DNA from: a virus
Length of the DNA stretch: 49,538 bases
Direction: 5' to 3' (one strand)
Virus record (IMG/VR): IMGVR_UViG_3300047564_002259
Coordinates: 1-49,538 of that record
Shown here: one piece after another, positions 31,225 to 39,002 of the stretch
Layout: each line of letters begins with the position of its first letter
Position numbering within the stretch: position 1 is the first letter of the stretch
Made by a program: the position numbers and the translations under genes
The notes under the pieces: generated by a model
Seen by the model: only the letters and a program-made list of their open reading frames with translations
The model's database searches: none
Told to the model about the DNA's origin: nothing

Positions 31225-32935
31225 TCGGTTTAATTCTAGAAAATCCTTTTATTTTTTCAAATGAAATAACATTATCAAATTTATCCTGTAAGTCTGTTTT
31301 ATGAGAAATTACAAAAACATTTGTGTCTTTTACAACATACTTAATAATTTTTAAAAACTCATCAGCACCAAATCCATCAAGAGAAGAGTCAAAAACTTCA
31401 TCAAATAAAAGAATATTACAATTTACAGAATTTTTGACTCTTGCCACTTCACGCCAGGCAAACAACAGGGCAAGGTCAATTCTTGCCTTTTCACCTTCAG
31501 AAAATGAAGAGTATGAGAAATCTTCGTGAATAGGTGATTTAACATTCTCATTGAATTCAGAATCCAATTCAAAATTGATATAAAAGTCCATCATCTGAAG
31601 ATAACGATTCACCTGCTGATTTATGAAAGGAAGATACTTTTTAATAATCTTCGTTTTTACACCATCATCCTTGAGTAATGAATAGGCAAAATCATAATAA
31701 ACGATTTCTTCTTTTTTCTTTGAAAGGTCTTCAAATGTTTTTTGGAGATTTTCTTTAAATTCTTCTAGTTTCTCATGCTCAGTATTTCTGTTTTTAAGTT
31801 TCTCGGTAATTGTTTGAATTTCAGTTTCAAGATCTCGGATTTGTCTCTGGTTGAGGGAAATCCTAGTATTGTTTTGAGAAATCTCATGGTTGAGTTTTGT
31901 AATCTCCTTAGATAGAGCAATGAATTGACGCTCTCGTTCTTGTTCTATCTTTATAGTCTCTTCCAGGTCTTCATAACCCTTCTTGAGTTCCTTTGCTTTA
32001 TTTTGAGCGTCTGTAATTCTATTTAACCGAAACTCTTCCTCAATTGTCTGAGTACAAGTAGGGCACACCGTATTTTCAGTGAAAAACTTATGCTCTTTCG
32101 TAATGACAGATACTTTCTGGGAGATTTTACCTCTGAGATTGTTTAGTTTTACTAACTTTTCACTGGCACCAACAACTTCTTCCTGCTCCTTTGTATATTG
32201 AACAATACCCTCTTCAGTCTTAGCATTTTCAATCATATAAATGCCAACTTCTTTGTCTAAATTGGCAATCTTTTCTTTATTGGCATTTATATTGGCATTT
32301 CCACGATTCTCAAGTTCTTCGATGAAGTTTTTCTGCATCTTCATCTTCTCTTTCAAATTCTCCTTACGCAACTCAAGAGATTTCACTTGGTCTTTCTGTG
32401 TGCGAATTCTATCCTTGATGAGATTATTCATCGCAGAGAAAATACGAATATCCAAAAGATCTTCAATAACTTCCCGACGATGTGCCGTTGGAAGTTGCAT
32501 AAAAGGCACAAAGGTACTACTACCCAGAATAACAATCTGAGTAAAAGACTTATAATTTACCTTGAGAATGTTCTCCTCTAGAATTCTCTGATTGGCACGG
32601 TCGTCTGCTTCCTTATGCAGAGGACTGCCATTTACCTCAATATCAAATACATTTGGTTTAATTCCACGACGGACAAGATAATCTCTACTATTCGTTGAGA
32701 ATTCAATTTCAACTAAACAATCTTTTTCGTTTGTAGTATTGACTAATTGTGGTTTATTGATTTTCCGAAACGGTTTATTGAAAAGAGCAAAGGTAAGAGC
32801 ATCCAATACCGTTGACTTTCCAGCACCGTTTGTACCGATGATTAGATTGGTATGATTTTTTTCAAAGTCAATCTCAGTAAATTGATTCCCCGATGAAAGG
32901 AAATTCTTGTATCTAATCTTGTGAAATACTAGCAT
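31220..32935 (-). CDS. gp46: Recombination nuclease ATPase subunit, T4 gp46-like (Rad50/SbcC)
   Basis: A 571-residue SMC-like ATPase. With gp47 it resects DNA ends for recombination-dependent replication and host DNA breakdown. Walker A GTNGAGKS is at 34-41, followed by long coiled coils with a CPTC zinc hook near residue 291. The ABC signature FSEGEKARIDLAL and Walker B NILLFDEVFDSSLDG lie near the C-terminus. The length is close to T4 gp46 (560). It overlaps the DUF3110-like gene by 23 nt. Confidence 0.95.
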   Translation of the reverse strand: MLVFHKIRYKNFLSSGNQFTEIDFEKNHTNLIIGTNGAGKSTVLDALTFALFNKPFRKINKPQLVNTTNEKDCLVEIEFSTNSRDYLVRRGIKPNVFDIEVNGSPLHKEADDRANQRILEENILKVNYKSFTQIVILGSSTFVPFMQLPTAHRREVIEDLLDIRIFSAMNNLIKDRIRTQKDQVKSLELRKENLKEKMKMQKNFIEELENRGNANINANKEKIANLDKEVGIYMIENAKTEEGIVQYTKEQEEVVGASEKLVKLNNLRGKISQKVSVITKEHKFFTENTVCPTCTQTIEEEFRLNRITDAQNKAKELKKGYEDLEETIKIEQERERQFIALSKEITKLNHEISQNNTRISLNQRQIRDLETEIQTITEKLKNRNTEHEKLEEFKENLQKTFEDLSKKKEEIVYYDFAYSLLKDDGVKTKIIKKYLPFINQQVNRYLQMMDFYINFELDSEFNENVKSPIHEDFSYSSFSEGEKARIDLALLFAWREVARVKNSVNCNILLFDEVFDSSLDGFGADEFLKIIKYVVKDTNVFVISHKTDLQDKFDNVISFEKIKGFSRIKPI

Positions 32936-33188
32936 TTTTAGGAGGAATTACGATATCGTCAGGAGTGATCACAGCATACTTGTAATTATACAATTTACAA
33001 GTCTTTATGGCAAGGTCGTCGTCAACTTCAACAACATCCATTTCTTGGTCTTCTTGGTCTTCAAGCATCAAAGCATATCGAGTAGCATCATCTTCTTCTT
33101 CAAAGAGAAATAAAACTTTATGTCCATATTGGTCTTGGACAGCATAAGCACCATCGTCTTTTCTATCTTTGAGCGTGAGAAGAAACAT
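32913..33188 (-). CDS. DUF3110-like small acidic protein
   Basis: A 91-residue protein (MFLLTLKDRKDDGAYAVQDQ). VLFLFEEEDDATRYALMLED resembles DUF3110, a small family I know mainly from cyanobacteria. It sits between gp47 and gp46 in the recombination operon and overlaps gp46. The position may indicate a modulator of the nuclease, or a host-acquired gene kept for another reason. The family match is from memory and unverified. Confidence 0.55.
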   Translation of the reverse strand: MFLLTLKDRKDDGAYAVQDQYGHKVLFLFEEEDDATRYALMLEDQEDQEMDVVEVDDDLAIKTCKLYNYKYAVITPDDIVIPPKNASISQD

Positions 33189-34223
33189 TTACTCTACCTC
33201 GCAAGCTTGTCGATAAAGATCTTGAAAAATACCTTTGATGATGTTTTTATCAAATTCAAACTCTGCTTCGTCAATATAACGATTTAGAATTGACATTGTA
33301 TTTTCTTCTTCATCAATCTCAAAATCTTCGTTTTCCTGAATATCAAAGTTTTCTACAATCTTGAGATCTTGGATTCCTGCCGTGTAAAGTTTGTCGATAA
33401 ACTTCTCAAAATCTTTTTGTTTAGATTTTTTACGAACGATTACTTTGACAATCTTGTTTTCATATTCGGTAGTGTCGAATAGTTGGTAAGGAGTATCCTC
33501 ATAATAAATGTTATAGAATAATTTATAAGGATTGTTGATTGGAGTATGCTCTAATGTTTCCGTATCAAAAATATGAAATCCCCGAGTATCGTTCACATCA
33601 GTCCAATACATCTCATAAGGATTACCTAGATAGAAAACTTTTCCGTTATTTGATCGAGTGTGATAGTGTCCCGAGTAGACCCTATCGAACTTCTCAAATA
33701 GTTTGCTCTCCAAACCATGCTCCATGATGAGTTGTCGATTAACTCTAAATCCTTGGAGTTCAAGATGCCCCATCGCACATTTGCTAGTCGTCTTTTCAAT
33801 AATTTTAAGAGTTTTTGTTTCATTTTCTTGATTAATCCATGGTAAAAATAAAATCTTTAATCCACCAATATTAACTTCAGTCGGGTCACTATAAGTCTTT
33901 ATATTAGAATACGTCTGAAGGAGAAGTTCTGGAGAATTTACACTATTGGTATTCTTATAGTAAGTATCGTGATTACCAATAATCATATGGACTTCATACT
34001 TTTTAAGAGGGTCAAATACAACCCTCTTTGCCCATTCAAGACTTTGATAGTCAATCGACTTCCGACTATCAAAGGCATCTCCCATATGAATCACTGCCTC
34101 TACATTATTTTCTTCAAGGGCAGGAAAAAATACATTCTTGTAAAAAAGTTCGAAATAATCGTGGAGATGTTTAGACCCTTTTTTGGCACCATAGTGACTA
34201 TCGGTGATAATTGCTACCTTCAT
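33189..34223 (-). CDS. gp47: Recombination nuclease subunit, T4 gp47-like (Mre11/SbcD)
   Basis: A 344-residue calcineurin-like metallophosphoesterase, the nuclease partner of gp46. Metal-site motifs in order are TDSHYG (D8, H10), GDAFD at 48-52, GNHD at 83-86, GHLELQG and SGHYHTRS. The length matches T4 gp47 (339). Its start overlaps the gp55 stop (ATGA). Confidence 0.95.
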   Translation of the reverse strand: MKVAIITDSHYGAKKGSKHLHDYFELFYKNVFFPALEENNVEAVIHMGDAFDSRKSIDYQSLEWAKRVVFDPLKKYEVHMIIGNHDTYYKNTNSVNSPELLLQTYSNIKTYSDPTEVNIGGLKILFLPWINQENETKTLKIIEKTTSKCAMGHLELQGFRVNRQLIMEHGLESKLFEKFDRVYSGHYHTRSNNGKVFYLGNPYEMYWTDVNDTRGFHIFDTETLEHTPINNPYKLFYNIYYEDTPYQLFDTTEYENKIVKVIVRKKSKQKDFEKFIDKLYTAGIQDLKIVENFDIQENEDFEIDEEENTMSILNRYIDEAEFEFDKNIIKGIFQDLYRQACEVE

Positions 34224-34735
34224 TTGTTGCGGTATTGAATAGCATCTTTAATCCCATTATACTCTGAACTGTGCCCAGAAAGCAAGCTATCATCAACAAC
34301 CATAACCTCATCAAACCCAGTGCGTTCAATGATCTTGGTCTTAATATCCAGTTGCTTCTTTTCCTTTTGAATTCTTCTCAGGAATGCGTAGTGAATAATC
34401 TGAGTGAAATAAGCGAAAGGATTCTTAGACTTTTCTGGATCAAAGTTATGAATGTACTGAACACAGTTTTCAATGCCATCAGAAATCATATCCTCACGGA
34501 ACATATAATTCACAAAGTTTGGTTTATATGAAAGGTGAGTGGCAATCTTCAGAAAACACTCTCCAAGATAATTCGGAATGGGTGGTTTACCTTCCCAATG
34601 CTTGCCTCTATCTTCTTTAGTGGGGTTTCTATCGAACTTCTCATTGAATGACTTTTCGACCTTGGATCGATACACAATCATTGCTTCTAGAAGTTCTTTG
34701 TTGTTTACATAATGTTCTGTCTTTTTCTTAGGCAT
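34220..34735 (-). CDS. gp55: Late-transcription sigma factor, T4 gp55-like
   Basis: A 171-residue divergent sigma factor that directs RNA polymerase to TATAAATA late promoters, with clamp gp45 as activator in T4. DMISDGIENCVQYIHNFDPE and NPFAYFTQIIHYAFLRRIQKE are the sigma region 2-like segment for core binding and -10 recognition. It is close to the T4 length (185). A near-consensus bacterial promoter with extended -10 lies upstream, so host sigma can express it early. The many late boxes in this window are its targets. Confidence 0.93.
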   Translation of the reverse strand: MPKKKTEHYVNNKELLEAMIVYRSKVEKSFNEKFDRNPTKEDRGKHWEGKPPIPNYLGECFLKIATHLSYKPNFVNYMFREDMISDGIENCVQYIHNFDPEKSKNPFAYFTQIIHYAFLRRIQKEKKQLDIKTKIIERTGFDEVMVVDDSLLSGHSSEYNGIKDAIQYRNK

Positions 34736-34767
34736 AGCATTGGACTTATATAATATAGGTTATGCTT

Positions 34768-34797
34768 ATTATACCACAACATAGGGGGGCTTGACAA
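34768..34797 (-). promoter_or_regulatory. Sigma-70-type promoter of gp55
   Basis: On the minus strand TTGTCA, an 18-nt spacer, then TATAAT preceded by TGG (extended -10). It lies 33 nt before the ATG at 34735. Confidence 0.75.
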
Positions 34798-34846
34798 GTT
34801 ATAATATTGTGTGTAGAATACCTTTGTTCTGGTTGAAGATGAGAGT

Positions 34847-35254
34847 TTAGCTTTCTTTAAGACCTTTGAATATTCTTTCAAGTCTTTTGCGGGCATCTTC
34901 AACGGAAGAGAGATATCCCATCTTAGGAGACGGTTTTACTTGACCTGAAGGATTGTAAACATCAATACTATCATCATCTTCAATGTAGTTATTGTAAATA
35001 TCAATCATTCTTTTATCTGTAGTTTCAGTCATAGTAATAATCTTATCAAGTTTTATAATAAAGAAATCATCATTAGATAATTCTATCCAAGGTTTAACCT
35101 TAAGGTAAGTTCCATGTTGATTACTATAAGATTTCATAGTTACTGGATTTTGAAGCACTAAGACTGGATCTCCATCATTCTCATCAATTAAGACTAACGA
35201 TAGAATTTCTTCACCAGATATTAGTTTTATAATTGCGTAAAATTCATCTCCCAT
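34847..35254 (-). CDS. Sm-like small beta-barrel protein with C-terminal extension, probable
   Basis: A 135-residue protein (MGDEFYAIIKLISGEEILSL). KLISGEE, LQNPVTM, LKVKPWIELS.DDFF and LDKIITM are the landmarks shared with the 19577 and 19360 proteins. Residues 85-135 add an acidic then basic tail (VEDARKRLERIFKGL). Its start overlaps the uvsW stop (TAATG). It directly precedes the gp55 promoter. Possible RNA-binding or regulatory protein; not shown. Confidence 0.6.
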   Translation of the reverse strand: MGDEFYAIIKLISGEEILSLVLIDENDGDPVLVLQNPVTMKSYSNQHGTYLKVKPWIELSNDDFFIIKLDKIITMTETTDKRMIDIYNNYIEDDDSIDVYNPSGQVKPSPKMGYLSSVEDARKRLERIFKGLKES

Positions 35255-36717
35255 TAGTTTTTAAACGGTATATTTACAATATCATAATTAAAGTTTTCTT
35301 CATTATAGACTTTGATCCTTTCAATTAAGTGATTGAGGGTATAGTTCTTTCTTGACTTATAGCTGATATCATCGGCAATGTCATATAGAGTTGCTTTTGT
35401 CTTATTATTTCCTTTTCTTAAAACTCTACCAATTGACTGGAGATTACGGATTCTAGATTTCGAAGGTGATGCAAAAATAACATTATGTAAATTCTTAATG
35501 TTAATTCCTGTACTAAACGTTCCATAGGATGCCACAATAATTGCATTATTTTCTTTTTCAGTAATTTCACGTACTTTTTCTCTATCTTCAGTATCAACAC
35601 CACCATGCACAAAGAATACATGGCGATCATCACTGATACTTTTATTTATTAATTCGTATAAGGGTTGTCCGTGACCTTCAACACGGGCAAAGAGAATTAG
35701 AGTGTTTCCTTTTAAATCGAGAGCAAGATTCTTAATAAATTTATTTCTTTTTTCATGATTAATAATATATTGAACTTCATCTTCAAATGTTTCAAAACGG
35801 TTGGGTGGGTGTTTCAATAGAAGAATGTTAATGTCTAATGTAGCAACATGACCTTTCTTCATTAACTCATCAGTTTTAATAATCTTATAAGAAGGACCAA
35901 ATAATCCCTCTAAAACCCATTTATGAGTTTGTGATCCATCTAAAGTTCCAGTAAATCCAAATCTATATTTGCAGTCAGAAAGTTTTGTCATTATAGATAC
36001 TAATGACTTTGATTTAAACTGGTGTGCTTCATCTCCTACTACCACATTAAATCGTGAGAAATATTGTCGGGGAAGTTTGTAGATGGACTGCCAGGTAGTG
36101 ATAATTACCTGAGAGTTTGTTTCTCTTTCTTTTCCAGCATATATTTTGTGGCAGTATGATCCCACATCAAACCCATAATCTTCAAAATCTTTATACATCT
36201 GTTCTACAAGGGATGTCGTTGGGACAACTACGAGAATACTTTGTCCTTTCTCAACGTAATATCTCACAATTGAATATATCATCAACGACTTTCCAGAGGC
36301 AGTTGGAGATATCAACAACTTTCGATTATGTTTTAAAGCGTCGTATACTCCCTCAACTTGGTACTCACGGGGAGCGTACTTGCAAATAGAAGTCATATAG
36401 TCTTTCACACCTTCCTTTGAGATGTGCTCATTTACCTCAAAAGGAAGACCATAATACTTATTGTTTCGAAACTCATAAGTGTATTCGTGCTGCTCACAGA
36501 ATCTTATGAGTTTATCTAATAGACCAACGTATATTTCTCTCGTATTAACGTTAAACAAATAAATGTAACCATCCCACCACTTATTTTTGTAGGCTGGTGC
36601 AAATTTAGCATTTGGAACTTCAAATTGAAATGCGTCTCTTAACTCATAGTAGACGTGTGGATCTGCTTCAACTTGAAGAAATACCTCGTTCTTCTTTGAA
36701 ATAATCAAATGTGACAT
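35254..36717 (-). CDS. uvsW: UvsW-like SF2 helicase
   Basis: A 487-residue RNA-DNA helicase and branch-migration enzyme. In T4 it removes R-loops and shifts replication from origin to recombination mode late in infection. Walker A SPTASGKS ends at residue 144 and the DEAH box VGDEAHQF is at 229-232. FGFTGTLDGSQTHKW is motif III, and QSIGRVLRKGNN is motif VI with arginine fingers. An N-terminal DNA-binding region (1-110) precedes the helicase core. A late promoter variant upstream agrees with late expression of T4 uvsW. Confidence 0.94.
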   Translation of the reverse strand: MSHLIISKKNEVFLQVEADPHVYYELRDAFQFEVPNAKFAPAYKNKWWDGYIYLFNVNTREIYVGLLDKLIRFCEQHEYTYEFRNNKYYGLPFEVNEHISKEGVKDYMTSICKYAPREYQVEGVYDALKHNRKLLISPTASGKSLMIYSIVRYYVEKGQSILVVVPTTSLVEQMYKDFEDYGFDVGSYCHKIYAGKERETNSQVIITTWQSIYKLPRQYFSRFNVVVGDEAHQFKSKSLVSIMTKLSDCKYRFGFTGTLDGSQTHKWVLEGLFGPSYKIIKTDELMKKGHVATLDINILLLKHPPNRFETFEDEVQYIINHEKRNKFIKNLALDLKGNTLILFARVEGHGQPLYELINKSISDDRHVFFVHGGVDTEDREKVREITEKENNAIIVASYGTFSTGINIKNLHNVIFASPSKSRIRNLQSIGRVLRKGNNKTKATLYDIADDISYKSRKNYTLNHLIERIKVYNEENFNYDIVNIPFKN

Positions 36718-36738
36718 TCATAACATATCAGTTATGAT

Positions 36739-36746
36739 TATTTATT
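36739..36746 (-). promoter_or_regulatory. Late promoter variant AATAAATA
   Basis: Lies 21 nt before the uvsW ATG, just after the uvsY stop. One mismatch from TATAAATA. Confidence 0.5.
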
Positions 36747-36750
36747 TCTG

Positions 36751-37188
36751 TTAATTAAACCCTGCTTGGAAACGGTTCCATTCAATTGCGTTCTTGATTT
36801 GAAAAGTTCTATTAGAAACTGTCTTGATAATCTCCTCAAGAAACTTCAACATAATGTCATAGTATCTGATTTTAAGATCTATTTTATTCAGTCTCTCATC
36901 AGCATCCAGATGCCTCTGTAACGCCTCTTTGTCTCTAACTTTATATGGGAATGGTTCTTCAACATAAACCTCTGCTGGTGCCTTTCCTGTGTAGTAGTTG
37001 TATCTTTCTAATTTGGCCCTACTATAAGTTTCTCTTGCCTTTTCTCTCAGGAGAGTGATTGTATTGTATATGGTATAATATTTGGAATGAAGTTGTGGAA
37101 TTTTTAAAGATTCATCGTGCAAGTTATCAGGATCAATGACAGAATCTTTCTGCCACATTTCCTGAAGTTTTTCCAAATCAATTGACAT
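36751..37188 (-). CDS. uvsY: Recombination mediator UvsY
   Basis: A 145-residue helical protein that loads UvsX onto ssDNA covered by gp32. The N-terminus MSIDLEKLQEMWQKDSVID and LHSKYYTIYNTI are typical of UvsY, and the C-terminus (IIKTVSNRTFQIKNAIEWN) carries the oligomerisation helix. The length is close to T4 (137). Its 5' end overlaps the homing endonuclease gene by 11 nt. It precedes uvsW. Confidence 0.92.
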   Translation of the reverse strand: MSIDLEKLQEMWQKDSVIDPDNLHDESLKIPQLHSKYYTIYNTITLLREKARETYSRAKLERYNYYTGKAPAEVYVEEPFPYKVRDKEALQRHLDADERLNKIDLKIRYYDIMLKFLEEIIKTVSNRTFQIKNAIEWNRFQAGFN

Positions 37189-37858
37189 TTAATAATTTCC
37201 CCAAACACCATTCTTCTCCTGGACATTCTACATTTCTTTTGTTTATTTGTCCATTATTCCACCATTTTGTTCCTTTTTGTGAGGGTGGATAATGTTTTTT
37301 ATCTTTATGTGCTCTACTTATTTTATCTTTGGTTTTTTGACTGCAAGTACCTTTTTTAATACCTATGTGAGATTCAGTTAATTTTTTCTTATGTTCTTCT
37401 GTGAGTTTTTTTCCTTTATGTGCTTTACTTATTTTATCTTTAGTTTCTTGTGTGTGAGGTTTTCCTCTTTTATTACCTCTCATAATTTGGGATAATTTTT
37501 TCCTACCCTCTTCACTTATTACAGGACCATTTCTTCCCTTCATTTTTTCACTTTGTTTCTTTTTTTGATTTTCTGTTGCTATTCTTCCAGAAGATCCATC
37601 CCCACCATTAGTTCTGTTATGAAGAATACCTGTTTCTAAATCTTTTCTACCAAAAACAGCAATCATATAGATCTCGTGTTTGAATGCTTGTTCTTCTGTA
37701 AGATTTTTCTTTAAAAATAAAATTCTATTTTTTGGTGGGACATATACATTATTATGGTTTTTATTATATGCTCTAGATTTCTCACCTTTTCCAACATAGT
37801 ACGGAGTACCGTTTTTACGCAAATATGCGTAGGTATAGAACCTTTTTTGGTCTTTCAT
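37178..37858 (-). CDS. GIY-YIG homing endonuclease with NUMOD3 repeats
   Basis: A 226-residue free-standing homing endonuclease like T4 Seg proteins. FYTYAYLRKNGTPYYVGKG at 7-25 is the GIY-YIG motif pair, and HEIYMIAVFG with TNGGDGSSG continues the nuclease domain. From about residue 105, four NUMOD3-type DNA-binding repeats occur (ISEEGRKKLSQIMRG, TQETKDKISKAHKGK, TEEHKKKLTESHIG, SQKTKDKISRAHKDK). It has its own late promoter and terminator-like hairpin upstream and overlaps the uvsY start by 11 nt, so it sits as an insertion before uvsY. No intron is visible. Confidence 0.93.
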   Translation of the reverse strand: MKDQKRFYTYAYLRKNGTPYYVGKGEKSRAYNKNHNNVYVPPKNRILFLKKNLTEEQAFKHEIYMIAVFGRKDLETGILHNRTNGGDGSSGRIATENQKKKQSEKMKGRNGPVISEEGRKKLSQIMRGNKRGKPHTQETKDKISKAHKGKKLTEEHKKKLTESHIGIKKGTCSQKTKDKISRAHKDKKHYPPSQKGTKWWNNGQINKRNVECPGEEWCLGKLLNVN

Positions 37859-37883
37859 CTGCTTCTATTTTGGTTGGCATTAC

Positions 37884-37891
37884 TATTTATA
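37884..37891 (-). promoter_or_regulatory. T4-type late promoter TATAAATA
   Basis: Exact match, 25 nt before the homing endonuclease ATG at 37858. Confidence 0.8.
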
Positions 37892-37917
37892 ATAAAATAG
37901 GGTAGATTTCTCTACCC
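37891..37917 (-). terminator. Terminator upstream of the homing endonuclease
   Basis: Stem GGGTAGA/TCTACCC with a 4-nt loop and an interrupted T-tract (TATTTTATT). Confidence 0.65.
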
Positions 37918-37951
37918 ATCTCTAAAAAGCGCCAACCAATTAGAGCAAAAT

Positions 37952-37959
37952 TATTTATA
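37952..37959 (-). promoter_or_regulatory. T4-type late promoter TATAAATA with no own gene
   Basis: Exact match just after the stop of the gp3-like gene. Between it and the hairpin at 37891-37917 there is no credible ORF. Confidence 0.6.
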
Positions 37960-37964
37960 AAGAT

Positions 37965-38510
37965 TCATAAAGGATTTCCATCAGTTCCTAGAATATTATA
38001 TACAGTATACTTGAAAGTTACCTCTGCTGTAAAGTATTGAATGTCAGTTTGTGTTGCATCAAATTCTAAAGATGATAAAGAAAAGGGAAATAAATCTTTA
38101 AATTTTATAATTGATATTGTATTGAAATTACTATTTAAAATGTAAAGACTTCCGTCACTAAATGCTTCTTTTGAATCTTGAACTCCATTTTCTGTAATTA
38201 AATCTCTATATTGCTGTGTTGTTTCTGGGAAACCCAAACCAGTAATCCAATTATGTATTGACACATAATTTTCCATATTTTCATCAACTAAAAATCTAAT
38301 GTTCAAATCACCATAAGTTGGTTTTGTTCCTGGAACATCAAGATCCTTAAGGTATGATGGTTGAATAACAGATGTTAAAGAAATCTCTGGAATTCTAGCT
38401 GAATTGCAAAAAAATCCAACCTTAGGATATTTTGCAATGGTAAGTTTAAATCCTACAGGAGAAAGAAAATTTCTATTTGCAATTTGATTTGGAAAATTAC
38501 AATTCGCCAT
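37965..38510 (-). CDS. gp3: Tail completion/tube-end protein, gp3-like, probable
   Basis: A 181-residue protein (MANCNFPNQIANRNFLSPVG). The fold pattern, with FKLTIAKYPKVGFF, IPEISL, LRFL/IRFLVDENM and the late strand FTAEVTFKYTVYNI, resembles the gp3/gp19 tail-tube family, and its length matches T4 gp3 (176), which caps the tail and stabilises the sheath. I recall that cyanophages often carry gp3 next to uvsY, which fits. It starts on the last base of the RlpA-like stop (TAATG). A second tail-tube-like protein is possible. Confidence 0.6.
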   Translation of the reverse strand: MANCNFPNQIANRNFLSPVGFKLTIAKYPKVGFFCNSARIPEISLTSVIQPSYLKDLDVPGTKPTYGDLNIRFLVDENMENYVSIHNWITGLGFPETTQQYRDLITENGVQDSKEAFSDGSLYILNSNFNTISIIKFKDLFPFSLSSLEFDATQTDIQYFTAEVTFKYTVYNILGTDGNPL

Positions 38511-38932
38511 TATTTTTTCTTAGTTGGAACTATTTTTGGAATATTCATATTCACTTTAACTCCTAAATCAGGAATTTTTGGTTTTGGTTTTTCTTTTGGT
38601 ATTGGTGTAACATCAAGATCTCTTACACCAAACTGTTTATAATCTTTATATCCAAGATCTTTTGTTGTTTGTGTAGTTAAGTCAAATTTACGATCTCCGT
38701 GATATGGACCCCTATCAACAACAGGTGCAACAACAGATCTGCCGCTTTTAGGATCGGTAATTTTTACTTTGCTTCCCAATGGCAATGTTTTATGAGCAAC
38801 TCCCCTAGTTGTGGGTGATAATTTTATACCAGAAGCAGTTGGATTTCCATATAATCCTGGACCATAAGAACTTGTTGATACTATTGCACCAAAAGGAATT
38901 GCTTCTTTTAAAAATTCCTTAAAAGTTTTCAT
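38510..38932 (-). CDS. RlpA-like double-psi beta-barrel protein with capsid-targeting-like leader
   Basis: A 140-residue late protein. It begins MKTFKEFLKE|AIPFG, the closest match in this window to the T4 capsid targeting sequence with an LxE site. Residues 17-110 are an RlpA-type barrel: SSYGPGLYGNPTASG, HKTLPLGSKVKI (His47) and VVDRGPYHGD (Asp73). RlpA proteins bind or cleave denuded peptidoglycan. Two catalytic-region acids are missing: where the family has GE.(F)D, this protein has G-I-K-L-S. It may bind or loosen peptidoglycan rather than cut it. A Lys/Pro tail ends the protein. It follows gp23 and a terminator and has a late promoter variant. Confidence 0.82.
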   Translation of the reverse strand: MKTFKEFLKEAIPFGAIVSTSSYGPGLYGNPTASGIKLSPTTRGVAHKTLPLGSKVKITDPKSGRSVVAPVVDRGPYHGDRKFDLTTQTTKDLGYKDYKQFGVRDLDVTPIPKEKPKPKIPDLGVKVNMNIPKIVPTKKK

Positions 38933-38945
38933 TCTTTTTTATTTC

Positions 38946-38953
38946 TATTTAGA
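38946..38953 (-). promoter_or_regulatory. Late promoter variant TCTAAATA
   Basis: Lies 13 nt before the ATG at 38932 and immediately after the gp23 terminator. Confidence 0.6.
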
Positions 38954-38982
38954 TAAAAAAAGACCCTCCCAAAGGAGGGTCT
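38954..38982 (-). terminator. Terminator of the gp22-gp23 operon
   Basis: A 9-bp stem AGACCCTCC/GGAGGGTCT with a 4-nt loop, followed by seven T residues. It lies 20 nt after the gp23 stop. Confidence 0.92.
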
Positions 38983-39002
38983 GATGAGTGTGTGAATTTA
39001 AA

